In this document: positions 8,734-18,129 of the stretch, piece after piece
How positions within the stretch are numbered: the first letter of the stretch is position 1
Layout: the number at the start of each line of letters is the position of its first letter
Assembly (NCBI GenBank): GCA_019090615.1
Contig: JAHRVQ010000022.1
Span: forward strand, 62,001 to 126,000
From: Pseudomonadales bacterium
GTDB taxonomy: Bacteria; Pseudomonadota; Gammaproteobacteria; Pseudomonadales; Azotimanducaceae
DNA length: 64,000 bases
Reading direction: 5' to 3'
The notes under the pieces: model-generated
Told to the model about the DNA's origin: nothing
Databases searched by the model: none
Seen by the model: the letters and a program-made list of their open reading frames with translations, nothing else
Position numbers and translations under genes: made by a program

Positions 8734-9572
8734 GTGTGAATTTTCCGTTGTTCTTAATGGTTGCAACGGCGGTTGCAGGTTTGTTGTGGTTGTTGGATAT
8801 CTGGTTGCTAAAACCGAAACGACTGCTGGCTGTTGCTGCTTTTAACGCCGAATTATCAAGCAATGCGAGGACAAAAGCGCAATCGCAATCGAGTCCTGAA
8901 ACTGAATTAGCAGTAGAAAAATTGCTCAAAGAGCCAGTAGTTATTGAGTACGCCATTTCCTTTTTTCCAGTGCTGCTTATTGTGCTGGTGTTAAGGTCTT
9001 TCCTGGCTGAGCCATTTCAGATTCCTACTGGATCGATGATACCCACATTAAAAGTTGGTGATTTTATCCTGGTCAATAAATACTCTTATGGTATCAGGTT
9101 GCCCGCTTTTGGAACCAAGATAATTGATGTAGGAATGCCTGAAACAGGCGATGTTATGGTTTTTATTCCGCCGCATAAGGATGAGTATTTTATTAAGCGG
9201 GTGGTGGGGCTTCCAGGCGATAAGATTATTTATAAAGGTAAAAAATTGACCGTCAATGGCGTCGAGCAGAAACAGATTTTTAAGGCTCAAATACCCTTTA
9301 ATAGTCCTGAATATAAGGTGATCGAAGAAACTCTGGGGGATACAACGCACATGATTCATACGGTTAATCGTGGCTTTGCAAAAACTCAGGAGTGGATTGT
9401 ACCGGCAGGACACTATTTTATGATGGGCGATAACCGTGATCTAAGCAGCGATAGCAGGTATTGGGGTACGGTTCCAGAAGATAATATTGTCGGCCAGGCC
9501 TTTGCTGTGTGGATGCATAAAGAGCCTGGATTTAATTTGCCGAGTTTTTCTTATAATAAATGGATTGAATGA
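8730..9572 (+). CDS. lepB: Signal peptidase I
   Basis: Inner-membrane protease that removes signal peptides from exported proteins. There are two N-terminal membrane segments (about 5-27 and 73-92) with a cytoplasmic loop between. The catalytic serine is S102 ([10 protein letters not shown]) and the lysine general base K156 ([12 protein letters not shown]); box E reads [15 protein letters not shown]. The length of 280 residues is normal for the gammaproteobacterial type. It overlaps lepA by 4 bp. Confidence 0.97.
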   Translation: MSVNFPLFLMVATAVAGLLWLLDIWLLKPKRLLAVAAFNAELSSNARTKAQSQSSPETELAVEKLLKEPVVIEYAISFFPVLLIVLVLRSFLAEPFQIPTGSMIPTLKVGDFILVNKYSYGIRLPAFGTKIIDVGMPETGDVMVFIPPHKDEYFIKRVVGLPGDKIIYKGKKLTVNGVEQKQIFKAQIPFNSPEYKVIEETLGDTTHMIHTVNRGFAKTQEWIVPAGHYFMMGDNRDLSSDSRYWGTVPEDNIVGQAFAVWMHKEPGFNLPSFSYNKWIE

Positions 9573-9725
9573 CGCGGCTGGTTGCAGATGTTATCGCGCT
9601 GGCGTGTCTGGACATTGGGTTTTAGCTGTGCACTTTTAAGCCATGGAGAAAGAAATACCTCGGTTTGTCGCGAGCTGATGTACGGTTCTATTATTCGAGG
9701 CGGCCATTATTGAAAGGGATGCAAA

Positions 9726-10100
9726 ATGAAATGCTATAAAAGCCAGCTTGGGGCGTCATTTTTGAATGCGCTGACGTTTTTGCTTGTTGTTGGTACCGTT
9801 ATTACATTCGGTACTAAAATGATGCCGCTTTACATGGACCATAATACTATGTCGACCTTGATGGATAAGATGGCTGCTGAAAATGGGATGGCAGGCAAAA
9901 GTAACCGCGAATTATTGGCCGCGTTTAAGAAAAGATTAAAGCTGAATAATATTCGGAAGTTTGATATCAAGAATAATGTCGTCATCGAAAGAACGCCTAA
10001 TGGGACAGATATGAAGCTGGATTATGAGGTTAGATTGCCGCTTGTTTACAATGTCGATCTCATTGCTAGTTTTAATAAAAGCGTTGAATTACGGAAGTAA
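9726..10100 (+). CDS. DUF4845 family membrane protein
   Basis: Small protein with one N-terminal membrane segment (about 10-32, preceded by the type-IV-pilin-like QLGASFL) and a short extracytoplasmic domain. Family members occupy this same slot between lepB and rnc in Pseudomonas and relatives. The function is unknown. The pilin-like start suggests a common membrane topology but not pilus function. The upstream gap of 153 bp shows nothing notable. Confidence 0.85.
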   Translation: MKCYKSQLGASFLNALTFLLVVGTVITFGTKMMPLYMDHNTMSTLMDKMAAENGMAGKSNRELLAAFKKRLKLNNIRKFDIKNNVVIERTPNGTDMKLDYEVRLPLVYNVDLIASFNKSVELRK

Positions 10101-10129
10101 GCTAGTGTTTAAGCGATCTTGCTTTTAGG

Positions 10130-10162
10130 CATAGTTTAGACATAGTTTAGGTCTAGTTTAGG
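10130..10162. repeat. 11-bp tandem repeat, 3 copies
   Basis: CATAGTTTAGA, CATAGTTTAGG and TCTAGTTTAGG stand at 10130-10140, 10141-10151 and 10152-10162, just upstream of rnc, in what would be the rnc leader. Confidence 0.75.
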
Positions 10163-10184
10163 CATAGGTTGTTGAGCAAATGTT

Positions 10185-10868
10185 ATGAATCTGGAAAAGT
10201 TACAACGCCAATTAGGTTATTCGTTTTCAAGCGAAAAACTGTTATCACAGGCGCTAACACATCGAAGTTACGGAGCACAAAATAACGAGCGGATTGAGTT
10301 TCTTGGTGACTCAATCTTAAATTTCGTTATTGCAGAAAATCTATTTCTTCGTTTTTGCGATGCCAGCGAAGGTCAGCTGAGCCGGTTACGAGCGAAAATG
10401 GTTCGCCGTCAAACGTTGGCGGAAGTCGCGCGCGAATTTAAACTGGGTGACTATCTAATAATGGGTAGTGGCGAGCTTAAAAGTGGTGGGTATCAGAGAG
10501 AATCTATTCTCTCTGATACCCTTGAAGCAATTATTGGGGCAATGTTTTTAGAAGCCGGGCTCGATACCACCAAAGCCAGTATCATTCGTTGGTTTAACAT
10601 AAGGTTAGATGGGCTATCTCTGGATCAGACCCTCAAAGACGCGAAATCCAGGTTGCAGGAGTATTTGCAAAGTTGTCAGGCAGGATTGCCAGTATATCTG
10701 GTGACAGAAACTCGAGGCCAGTCGCATGAACAGACTTTTTATATTGAATGCCGTTGTAGCCTACTAGAAAGTGCTGCCACCGGTGAAGGTAGTAGCCGCA
10801 GGACGGCCGAACAAAATGCAGCCATGGCGGCTTTGGAGCAATTAGGCATTGAACACGAACATAGCTAA
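10185..10868 (+). CDS. rnc: Ribonuclease III
   Basis: Endonuclease for double-stranded RNA, needed for rRNA maturation and mRNA control. Active-site residues are E38 and D42 ([13 protein letters not shown]) and D111 and E114 ([16 protein letters not shown]). The double-stranded RNA-binding domain occupies the C-terminus ([11 protein letters not shown] to [10 protein letters not shown]). The length of 227 residues is standard. The codons for residues around [11 protein letters not shown] form a perfect 16-bp inverted repeat (see the separate feature), so the message of this dsRNA-specific nuclease carries a strong hairpin. It overlaps era by 20 bp. Confidence 0.97.
   Translation: MNLEKLQRQLGYSFSSEKLLSQALTHRSYGAQNNERIEFLGDSILNFVIAENLFLRFCDASEGQLSRLRAKMVRRQTLAEVAREFKLGDYLIMGSGELKSGGYQRESILSDTLEAIIGAMFLEAGLDTTKASIIRWFNIRLDGLSLDQTLKDAKSRLQEYLQSCQAGLPVYLVTETRGQSHEQTFYIECRCSLLESAATGEGSSRRTAEQNAAMAALEQLGIEHEHS
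10488..10521 (+). repeat. Perfect 16-bp inverted repeat within the rnc coding region
   Basis: Left arm GGGTATCAGAGAGAAT (10488-10503), two-base centre CT, right arm ATTCTCTCTGATACCC (10506-10521), with no mismatch. In RNA it would fold as about 15 bp closed by a four-base loop. It lies over the codons of the conserved active-site helix of RNase III. Confidence 0.9.
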
Positions 10869-11757
10869 ATCACAACGTTGCGGATATGTTGCCATCATTG
10901 GTCGACCCAATGTTGGTAAGTCAAGTTTGTTGAACCGAATACTGGGTCAAAAATTAAGTATTACCTCGAAAAAGCCGCAGACTACACGACATAAATTGTT
11001 GGGTATTAAAACCACTGATTTGTCTCAAATTCTATACGTCGATACTCCAGGTATACATAAAGAAGAAAAAAGAGCCATTAATCGCTATATGAACCAGGCT
11101 GCCAAAGGGGTGGTGCGGGACGTTGATACCGTTATCCTGGTAACAGACCGAACGGACTGGCAGAAGAATGATCAGGAAGCCGCTGATAGTCTTAAGGGCG
11201 GGCGGGGTCAGCTGATCATTGCTATCAATAAAGTAGATTTGCTTAAAGATAAGACCAGTCTGCTGCCTCACCTTGCGAGTATGCATGAAAGGTTTCCTGC
11301 AGCAGAAATTATTCCGATTTCAGCAGAAAATGGTGAAAATCTTGATGCACTTGAAGCCGCAGTGGAAAAAACATTGCCCTACGGAGATTTTCTTTTTGCA
11401 GAGGATCAGTTGACTGACCGGAGCGAAAGATTTCTAGTTGCGGAAGTAATCAGAGAAAAGATTATGCGACAGTTGGGTGAAGAATTACCTTATGCTGTAA
11501 CTATTCAAATAGAGAGTTTTAAAGTACGGGGCAAGGTAATTCACATTGATGGTATTGTTTTTGTTGAGCGGGATGGGCAAAAAGCAATATTGATCGGTAA
11601 AAATGGTGCCAAGTTGAAGCGCATTGGCACAGATGCTCGAGTGTCTATTGAGCGGTTGTTAGATCAGAAGGTAATGCTTAAATTGTGGGTAAAGGTTAAA
11701 TCTGGTTGGTCAGACGATGAGCGGGCGCTCAAAAGTCTGGGTTATGATGATATCTAA
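10849..11757 (+). CDS. era: GTPase Era
   Basis: Ribosome biogenesis GTPase that binds the 3' end of 16S rRNA through a C-terminal KH domain. G1 is GRPNVGKSS (18-26), G3 DTPGIH, G4 NKVD; the KH domain has the [29 protein letters not shown]-type stretch. The start must be TTG 10849, inside rnc, with GGAG at 10835-10838; there is no ATG before the G domain. The rnc-era-recO order is conserved. Confidence 0.96.
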   Translation: MNTNIAKSQRCGYVAIIGRPNVGKSSLLNRILGQKLSITSKKPQTTRHKLLGIKTTDLSQILYVDTPGIHKEEKRAINRYMNQAAKGVVRDVDTVILVTDRTDWQKNDQEAADSLKGGRGQLIIAINKVDLLKDKTSLLPHLASMHERFPAAEIIPISAENGENLDALEAAVEKTLPYGDFLFAEDQLTDRSERFLVAEVIREKIMRQLGEELPYAVTIQIESFKVRGKVIHIDGIVFVERDGQKAILIGKNGAKLKRIGTDARVSIERLLDQKVMLKLWVKVKSGWSDDERALKSLGYDDI

Positions 11758-12502
11758 CCATCGGGCGGAGCTATCACCTGCCTACATTTTACATAGCCGA
11801 AAATATCGAGATACTAGTCAGATAGTAGAGCTGCTAACGTTGAAAGAAGGCCGCGTAGCAGCGGTCATGCGTGGTGCTCGAGGAAAGAAAAAAAAGCACC
11901 AGACAGCGCAGCCTTTTTGTCCTATTTTAGTGGCTTACTTTGGCCGTAGTGATTTAAAAACTATTGCTAATTGGGAAGTAAGCTATATCAACTTGCTGCA
12001 AGGAGAAAATGCTTTAATAGGTCTGTATGCGAATGAACTTCTGGTGCGTTTGTTGGGTCCATTTGAAGTAGTCGAGCGATTGTTTGTAGCTTATCAATAC
12101 CTGCTTAATGCGTTAGTTAAGGATGATGAAACTAGCCAGGCGTTACGTTATTTTGAATTAATACTGCTTGAAGATCTTGGTTATGGCATTACTTTTGATG
12201 TTGAAGTGCCTACCGGAGAACCTGTCAGGCCTGATGCTTGTTATCGATATGTGGCAGCTGAAGGTTTTTATCCGGTTGACTCACAACGATATCCAAATGG
12301 CGGTTTTCGCGGTGATCATTTAGTGGATATAGCCAATAAAGACTTGAGCCGAGAAGAAGTTGTACTGACTGCAAAACAGGTGACTCGCGTGGCGTTGGCA
12401 AGTTTACTGGGTGATAAGCCTTTAAAAAGTCGCGAGGTGTTTAAAAAGTACCGGCTTGATATGAGTAAGTCGCTATTGTCAGATGAGAAAGATAAATCAT
12501 GA
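11744..12502 (+). CDS. recO: DNA repair protein RecO
   Basis: Recombination mediator that helps load RecA with RecR. It has the N-terminal OB fold ([22 protein letters not shown]), the [12 protein letters not shown] motif and a C-terminal helical region ([15 protein letters not shown]). No zinc-finger cysteines are seen, as in E. coli RecO. Two adjacent ATGs at 11744 and 11747 lie at the end of era; the longer open frame would add era-overlapping residues. Its TGA overlaps the acpS ATG by 4 bp, leaving no room for pdxJ, which usually sits here. Confidence 0.94.
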   Translation: MMISNHRAELSPAYILHSRKYRDTSQIVELLTLKEGRVAAVMRGARGKKKKHQTAQPFCPILVAYFGRSDLKTIANWEVSYINLLQGENALIGLYANELLVRLLGPFEVVERLFVAYQYLLNALVKDDETSQALRYFELILLEDLGYGITFDVEVPTGEPVRPDACYRYVAAEGFYPVDSQRYPNGGFRGDHLVDIANKDLSREEVVLTAKQVTRVALASLLGDKPLKSREVFKKYRLDMSKSLLSDEKDKS

Positions 12503-12888
12503 TAGTGGGTATCGGGGTTGATATTGTCGACACTGACAGGATGGATAAGTCCTACCGACGATTTGGTGATCGGTTTGCAGAAAAAATTCTCCATCAGGAT
12601 GAGATACAAAAGTATCATGCGGCGAATAATAAGGTATCCTTTCTTGCTAAACGATTTGCTGCCAAAGAAGCTGTTGCCAAAGCTTTAGGCACGGGTATGA
12701 GAGCGGGTGTGCATTTTAGACAGATTTGTATTTGTAATAAAAAAACTGGTTTGCCGTTTGTGAAATTAAGTGCTGCAGCAGAAACGCGGGCAGCTGCTTT
12801 AGGGGTAAAGAAGATTCACTTAAGTTTGTCTGACGAGCGAACTAATGCCATCGCTTTTGTGGTGTTTGAGTCTACAGGTCGCGAATAA
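12499..12888 (+). CDS. acpS: Holo-[acyl-carrier-protein] synthase
   Basis: Transfers 4'-phosphopantetheine from CoA to acyl carrier protein. The Mg-binding motifs are GIGVDIVDTDRM and RFAAKEAVAKALGTG. The length of 129 residues is typical. Directly coupled to recO by a 4-bp overlap. Its 3' end overlaps the convergent ytoQ gene by 17 bp. Confidence 0.95.
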   Translation: MIVGIGVDIVDTDRMDKSYRRFGDRFAEKILHQDEIQKYHAANNKVSFLAKRFAAKEAVAKALGTGMRAGVHFRQICICNKKTGLPFVKLSAAAETRAAALGVKKIHLSLSDERTNAIAFVVFESTGRE

Positions 12889-13309
12889 CGTAATTTAAAA
12901 TCTCGACAATCTGTTCTGGGGTTGTTGCCCATGCTAGAGCTGCCGCATCAATTTCTTTTAATGGATGAATGATATCTTCACTGTGGAGCGTAATGTAGGG
13001 CTTGCCCAGCGCTGCGATATAACCTGCGTCAAATGCTGCATTCCATTGTTTGTACTTATCGCCAAAGCGTATAATTGCGATATCACATTTTTCAAGCAGT
13101 GTTTTCGTACGTATCGCGTTTACTTTAGCTGATTTGTGATCCCGCCAATAATTTTTATCTTCGTTGCCAAGCAAGTCACCAGCGGCATCACTTGCTTCGT
13201 GGTTTGTTATAGCCGATGAAAACGAAAAGTCATTGTTAGCACAGCCAGTTATGATTTTTTTTCGCCAGTCTGTATGTATTTCACCAGAAAGATACACGTT
13301 GAAATTCAT
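12872..13309 (-). CDS. ytoQ: YtoQ family protein
   Basis: Small cytosolic protein of the YtoQ family, whose function is not established. The fold appears related to nucleoside 2-deoxyribosyltransferases (inference). Family hallmarks are present: VYLSGEIHTDWR near the start, DHKSAKVNAIRT in the middle and IIRFGDKYKQWNAAFDAGY toward the C-terminus. The ATG start has a good AAGGA site upstream. The length of 145 residues matches the family. Confidence 0.88.
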   Translation of the reverse strand: MNFNVYLSGEIHTDWRKKIITGCANNDFSFSSAITNHEASDAAGDLLGNEDKNYWRDHKSAKVNAIRTKTLLEKCDIAIIRFGDKYKQWNAAFDAGYIAALGKPYITLHSEDIIHPLKEIDAAALAWATTPEQIVEILNYVIRDL

Positions 13310-13431
13310 ATTATATTTCCTTCGTTAACAATATTTGTTGGGAAATTTAGCCTGTGTAATTCCCGTAATTGTGGCAGATTGATTATCTTTTATAGTGTCA
13401 GTAAGAGGCTGCTTTAAGATGCGGCTGTTAG

Positions 13432-13481
13432 GTAAGAGCCGCGATCGGCACTTCCTGTAAGAGCCGCGATCGGCACTTCCT
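13432..13481. repeat. Perfect 25-bp direct duplication with an internal dyad (REP-like)
   Basis: Two identical 25-bp units at 13432-13456 and 13457-13481. Each contains GCCG-CGAT-CGGC, able to form a small hairpin. The GTAAGAGCC start and GC-rich dyad resemble extragenic palindromic (REP) elements of Pseudomonas-like genomes. Only this locus is seen in the window. Confidence 0.7.
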
Positions 13482-13545
13482 GAATGCTTAAGTGTTTCTA
13501 TACAGCTAGTACTATAGCCTTCGGAGTCGGATGTTCTGCAAAATC

Positions 13546-13968
13546 TCAGCCTCTGAGTTGGGCGCCGTGCGAGGCCATCCATTTACCTACTGCTGCTTCT
13601 GTCTCGGGGCTTACGTCGTCGCGCAGGTGGGTAATACAATCACCATCAAAGATGGCGGTCTCGTTTCCGGCAATAATAAGGTCTGGGCAGTTCACTTTGC
13701 TATAAATGGCTTCCCAACCCACCGTCAACTCGTTGCCATCAACGATGGGTGTCTGCAAGTTTAGTGTACGACTATCCATCTTCCGGTCGAGTCCATCGAT
13801 GCCATTTTTTAATTTTGCCAACACTGCCGAGCGACCCTGTGCATCTTCAGGGCCGCCGGAATAAACTGCCTGCTCGGTAAAATAAGGCGCTATTCGAGAC
13901 CAGTCATCATCGATATAGCTTTTCTCAAATGCGTCGGCATAAGCAAGAAAGCGCTCAAGAATACTCAT
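13546..13968 (-). CDS. SnoaL-like (NTF2-fold) domain protein
   Basis: The 140-residue protein looks like a single NTF2/SnoaL-type alpha+beta barrel: an N-terminal helix with FLAYADAFEKSYIDDDWSRI, then PYFTEQAVYSGGPEDAQGR, then strands. This fold serves isomerases, hydratases and non-enzymatic binders, so no substrate can be named. It is on the same strand as ytoQ but separated by 236 bp holding the 25-bp duplication. Confidence 0.75.
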   Translation of the reverse strand: MSILERFLAYADAFEKSYIDDDWSRIAPYFTEQAVYSGGPEDAQGRSAVLAKLKNGIDGLDRKMDSRTLNLQTPIVDGNELTVGWEAIYSKVNCPDLIIAGNETAIFDGDCITHLRDDVSPETEAAVGKWMASHGAQLRG

Positions 13969-14344
13969 AGTTGGATCCAGTTGCGGGATTATCTTTGAGC
14001 ATAAGCATTAGGCTATTGGGATGGAAGCTTAATATGTTTTAGTTTGTCCGATAGCGTAACCAATGAATATCTGCAAGATACCGGCGTGTTGATCCGCGCT
14101 ATTTATCAAGTTTAATGCGAATGGTACTAGTTACGGCGCTGTGACCTGGCTGCAATGTCTACAATAGCGCCCTTCACCAAAGGTTACAACTTTGATTGGA
14201 TGGCTATTCTGTAGTGGTTCTAAATTAGTGGAGCCTAAGCATTTATCTTCGATGGCTTCTATGGGATGCTGATATTGAAATTTAACGGTTAATTATTTTA
14301 TTACAACTATCATCACTTCGGTTTTCAACGCAGGGGAGAAAAAC
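13969..14344. other. Intergenic region with an open frame lacking a start codon (minus strand, 14131-14292)
   Basis: The minus strand is open from 14292 down to a TAA at 14131-14133. The encoded sequence looks protein-like, including HPIEAIEDKCLGSTNLEP, HPIKVVTFGEG and the zinc-knuckle-like RYCRHCSQ at the end. No ATG, GTG or TTG lies in the open stretch, and an in-frame stop precedes it. It may be a gene remnant or chance. Otherwise the region should hold the divergent promoters of the two flanking genes; none is clear. Confidence 0.25.
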
Positions 14345-15217
14345 ATGCATAAAATTGGTTTTATTGGTACGGGCGAAATTGGTAACCCGATGGCAGAACA
14401 AATACTCAAAGCGAATTATCCGTTAGTTATATTTGATGTAAATAAAAAGGCGGCAGAAAACCTGCTTCAGCAGGGCGCTAGTTGGGCAGCATCAGTTGCC
14501 GAGGTTGCGCAACAAAGTGATATTGTCTTTACGTCCTTGCCGGGGCCGGCTGAACTGGATGCGGTTATTAATGGAGCTAATGGGTTGCTAGCGGGTGCGC
14601 ATGAAGATTTGATTCATGTGGATTTAAGCACCTGCTCGATTGTGTCAGTTAAAAAGGCCAGGGCTCAGGAGTTGGCTGCGGGGGTTCGTTTTCTTGATGC
14701 GCCGGTTTCTGGTGGTGCGGTAGGAGCAAGAGCTGGCAGCCTGTCGGTGATGGTGAGCGGTGACCCCGCAGCTTTTGAAGTGGCTGAAATCGTGATCAAA
14801 AGTTTTGGTGAAAATATATTTTATCTGGGTGAGGATAGCGGCAAAGGTACGATGGCCAAACTGGTCAATAATGCGATATTTTTTGCTGTTGCTCAGGTAG
14901 TTCAGGAAGGTCTGGTGCTGGGTGAGAAAGCTGGTTTTGATCTAAATGAACTGCATAAGATCCTAAAAGTGAGTTCAAGTGCCGCGCATCTTGGTATGGT
15001 GCCGCTTTTTTTGTCTAGAAATTTTGAGAAAGGCTTTACTGTTAAGCTAGCTGAAAAGGATTTAGCGATGGCGCTTGAGTCTGCCCGTGAATTAAAAACT
15101 ACCTTGCCGGCGATAAATGCAGCACATCAAACCTATTTGAAATCAATCGCCATGGATAAAGGCGATAAGATGTTCGCTGCTACGCTAGAGGTACTGGAGC
15201 AGCAGGCAGGATTATAA
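14345..15217 (+). CDS. NAD(P)-dependent beta-hydroxyacid dehydrogenase (3-hydroxyisobutyrate dehydrogenase family)
   Basis: Oxidoreductase with an N-terminal Rossmann fold (IGFIGTGEIGNPMA) and the family signature FLDAPVSGGAVGARAGSL. The catalytic lysine lies in MAKLVNNA. The 290-residue length is usual. Family members act on 3-hydroxyisobutyrate, tartronate semialdehyde, beta-hydroxybutyrate or succinic semialdehyde; the substrate cannot be decided here. The true valine-pathway member is probably the other copy at 55460, so this one likely has another role. A GGGGAG site lies just before the start. Confidence 0.85.
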   Translation: MHKIGFIGTGEIGNPMAEQILKANYPLVIFDVNKKAAENLLQQGASWAASVAEVAQQSDIVFTSLPGPAELDAVINGANGLLAGAHEDLIHVDLSTCSIVSVKKARAQELAAGVRFLDAPVSGGAVGARAGSLSVMVSGDPAAFEVAEIVIKSFGENIFYLGEDSGKGTMAKLVNNAIFFAVAQVVQEGLVLGEKAGFDLNELHKILKVSSSAAHLGMVPLFLSRNFEKGFTVKLAEKDLAMALESARELKTTLPAINAAHQTYLKSIAMDKGDKMFAATLEVLEQQAGL

Positions 15218-15317
15218 TAGCCTGCCATTCTCGGGGGTTTTACGTTCCCGTTGCGTTTGCTATGTATTGATTATGCTAAAGGTTGATTTTTTTATTGCCG
15301 AGTGAGATGGCTAGTGT

Positions 15318-15965
15318 TTAGTTGGACCAGCCATCAAAGCGCATAATATCAGCAACGGGTTTGCGACTGACTGGGCCAAAGTTACCCAGGGGATAGCCCA
15401 CAGGAATGAGACAAAAAGCGGCCATTGTTTCAGGCAGGTTTAATATCTCGGCTACTGCGGATTGCCTGGCAAGTGCCAGGGTTGTGGGTGCTGCGCCGAG
15501 GCCCATAGCCCTGGCAGCGAGTAGCAGGTTCTGTACCCCAGGCCAGATTGACCCAGCAGAGCGCGCCATTGTTGCGCTATCTACTTTCTGCTCAAATTCC
15601 ATACAGGCAATGATAATCGCCGGGATCTCATGCAAATGTTCCATTTGCCACATTACCGCTTTTAGCATACGTTGGCGCTTGTCTTCAGATTGATGCGGCA
15701 AGCCACCAGAGTTTGAACCCTGTGGGCCGATATAGGCTTCTACGCCAGCCCGGTTAAGTTCTGCCAGGCGTTGTTTAATGGTGGGGTCGCGGACGATAAT
15801 CCACCGGCCATTTTGCATATTAGAACCAGACGGCGCCTGGCTGGCGGCTTCGATCAGCTTTACCAGCATGTCTTCTGGTATCTCCCGGCTGTCCAGGCGG
15901 CGCATAGCCCGGTTGTTGTACATTACTTCAAAGATGCCCATTTCCTGTGCTGCTTTTTGGGTCAT
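15318..15965 (-). CDS. Nitroreductase family protein
   Basis: FMN-dependent oxidoreductase of the nitroreductase fold. Seen are the N-terminal NNRAMRRLDSREIP, the FMN-binding QAPSGSNMQNGRWIIV and the C-terminal LIPVGYPLGNFGPVSRKPV. The length of 215 residues is standard. The start has AGGAG about 7 bases upstream. The physiological substrate is unknown. It is convergent with the dehydrogenase at 14345. Confidence 0.88.
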   Translation of the reverse strand: MTQKAAQEMGIFEVMYNNRAMRRLDSREIPEDMLVKLIEAASQAPSGSNMQNGRWIIVRDPTIKQRLAELNRAGVEAYIGPQGSNSGGLPHQSEDKRQRMLKAVMWQMEHLHEIPAIIIACMEFEQKVDSATMARSAGSIWPGVQNLLLAARAMGLGAAPTTLALARQSAVAEILNLPETMAAFCLIPVGYPLGNFGPVSRKPVADIMRFDGWSN

Positions 15966-16052
15966 TTGTTGAGCTCCTGCTGTTATCTCTGGATGCTTAT
16001 AGTTTGTATCTGCGGTGGGCTTATATCTGCCGTGGGCTTATAAAAAGTAGTT

Positions 16053-17648
16053 TTACTGAGTATTAACACCCTGGCTCTGTAGATAGTCTTCGTAGCTACC
16101 ATGAAAGTCAACAATGCCAGTTGGGGTGAGCTCAATGATTCTGGTGGCCAGTGATGATACAAATTCGCGGTCATGGCTGACAAAAATCAAGGTGCCTGGA
16201 TAGTTTTCCAGAGCGAGGTTGAGCGATTCTATAGATTCCATGTCCAGGTGGTTGGTAGGTTCATCCATTAATATGATATTGGGCCGCTGGAGGATGATTT
16301 TGCCGAATAACATTCGGCCTTGTTCGCCCCCTGAAATCACATCAACATTCTTTTTTATATCCTCCCCGGAAAACAGCAGGCGACCTAAAGCGGCGCGTAT
16401 TACCTGCTCATCATCGCCTTCTCTACCCCAGTGGGCCATCCAGTCCAGGAGAGTCTGCTTGTTGTCGAAGTCAGCTGCATGATCCTGGGCGTAATAGCCC
16501 AAAGAAGCATTTTGGGACCATTTAACACTACCAGCTGTTGCGTCAAGGTCGCCCACCAGACAGCGTAAAAGGGTAGTTTTGCCGATACCATTAGGGCCGA
16601 TAATGGCGACCCGTTCACCAACGTTTAGCAATAAATTAAGGTTTTTGAATAATTCTTCGTCGTAGGTTTTACTCAGGCCTTCGACTTCAACCGCCAGGCG
16701 GTGTAGTTCTTTTTCCTGCTCAAAAATAATATAGGGGTTCTGACGGCTAGAAGGTTTGACTTCAGCCAGTTCAATCTTGTCTATCTGTTTGGCGCGTGAG
16801 GTGGCCTGTTTTGATTTTGATGCATTTGCAGAGAACCGACTGACGAAGGTACGTAATTCGGCTATTTGGGCTTTTTTCTTGGCATTGTCGGTAAGTAAGC
16901 GCTCGCGTGCCTGAGTTGATGCGGTCATGTACTGGTCGTAGTTGCCCGGATAAACCCGTAGCTCACCATAGTCCAGATCAGCCATATGGGTACAAACACT
17001 ATTTAGAAAATGACGGTCGTGAGAAATAATAACCATTGTGCAATTGCGTTCATTCAGGGCAGTTTCTAGCCATCTAATGGTATTGATATCGAGATTGTTC
17101 GTTGGCTCATCGAGTAACATGATGTCTGGCTCTGAAAATAGTACCTGTGCCAGTAGCACACGCAGTTTCCAGCCGGGGGCCACTTCGCTCATGGGTCCGT
17201 AGTGCAGTTCGCCAACAATGCCAACGCCCAGTAATATTTCACCTGCCCGTGCTTCAGCGCTATAACCGTCAAGTTCTGCAAACTCTGATTCGAGGTCGGC
17301 AGCACGAATGCCGTCAGCTTCGGTCATATCTGGATTGGCATAAATCGCATCTTTCTCCGACTTGATTTTCCACAGATCTTCATGGCCCATAAGCACAGTA
17401 TCTATGACGCTGAATTCCTCAAAGGCAAACTGGTCCTGTTTAAGTTTGCCGATACGTTCATTGGGGTCTTTAGATACATTACCTGCCGTCGGTTCGAGAT
17501 CGCCACCAAGAATTTTCATATAGGTGGATTTTCCACAACCATTGGCACCGATGAGGCCGTAGCGATTGCCGTTACCGAACTTGAGTGAGACATTTTCGAA
17601 CAGAGGTTTTGCACCAAACTGCATGGTGATATTGGCTGAAGTAAGCAA
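16053..17648 (-). CDS. ybiT: ABC-F family ATPase YbiT
   Basis: Soluble protein of two ABC ATPase domains without membrane parts, of the ABC-F translation-factor group. It is very close to E. coli Ybi[23 protein letters not shown] and [13 protein letters not shown] as Walker A motifs, [11 protein letters not shown] and [11 protein letters not shown] as Walker B motifs. The first signature is degenerate ([15 protein letters not shown]), as normal for YbiT. The interdomain linker has [22 protein letters not shown]. The TTG start at 17648 aligns with the YbiT N-terminus ([11 protein letters not shown]). Confidence 0.95.
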   Translation of the reverse strand: MLTSANITMQFGAKPLFENVSLKFGNGNRYGLIGANGCGKSTYMKILGGDLEPTAGNVSKDPNERIGKLKQDQFAFEEFSVIDTVLMGHEDLWKIKSEKDAIYANPDMTEADGIRAADLESEFAELDGYSAEARAGEILLGVGIVGELHYGPMSEVAPGWKLRVLLAQVLFSEPDIMLLDEPTNNLDINTIRWLETALNERNCTMVIISHDRHFLNSVCTHMADLDYGELRVYPGNYDQYMTASTQARERLLTDNAKKKAQIAELRTFVSRFSANASKSKQATSRAKQIDKIELAEVKPSSRQNPYIIFEQEKELHRLAVEVEGLSKTYDEELFKNLNLLLNVGERVAIIGPNGIGKTTLLRCLVGDLDATAGSVKWSQNASLGYYAQDHAADFDNKQTLLDWMAHWGREGDDEQVIRAALGRLLFSGEDIKKNVDVISGGEQGRMLFGKIILQRPNIILMDEPTNHLDMESIESLNLALENYPGTLIFVSHDREFVSSLATRIIELTPTGIVDFHGSYEDYLQSQGVNTQ

Positions 17649-18129
17649 TGTATTGTTCCGGATTAAAGAAAGCTAATGACAATAACCGTACAGGCAAGCT
17701 GAAGCGCTAATACGGGATAAAAAATGGCGCGCATTATGTCATACTTTAGACTAAATCAGCAGTAATTCGACAGCGGAAATTGAATTGCAATTACAATCAT
17801 ATAGTCAGAGCCGTGCATCTATTTTGATAGAGCCATACATCTATTTGGATAGCTACATGGTCAGAGCACTATGTCGGTTTGAGGAAAAATTATATCTTCA
17901 GCTGATTATTTGTTAAGTTGCGCGCAGCGAGCAAACTATAAGAAATAGCGTAAGCCTGACTATTGCAATATGAATAGCTTGCAGCATGAATAGACGGCGC
18001 AATCATCCCAGTCTGATTTTTGATGATTTGAATAAAATATTTTCACCAAAGACAGTTTCTATAGTGATAGTTTCGATAGTGATAGTTTCGATAATGATAG
18101 TTTAACCAAAGACGATTTAGACCCAGATT
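17649..18129. other. Divergent ybiT-recQ intergenic region with tandem repeats
   Basis: These 481 bp hold no convincing gene. Two imperfect 22-bp copies lie at 17807-17828 and 17829-17850. Three 15-bp copies (ATAGTGATAGTTTCG-like) lie at 18061-18075, 18076-18090 and 18091-18105, just before recQ. CACCAAAGAC/AACCAAAGAC flanks this last array on both sides, which suggests duplication of a longer unit. Promoters for both genes must lie here. Confidence 0.6.

Noticed and set aside
13325-13582. 85-codon minus-strand frame over the 25-bp duplication.
   Set aside because: It reads through the repeat, overlaps the SnoaL-like gene in another frame, and looks unlike a protein.
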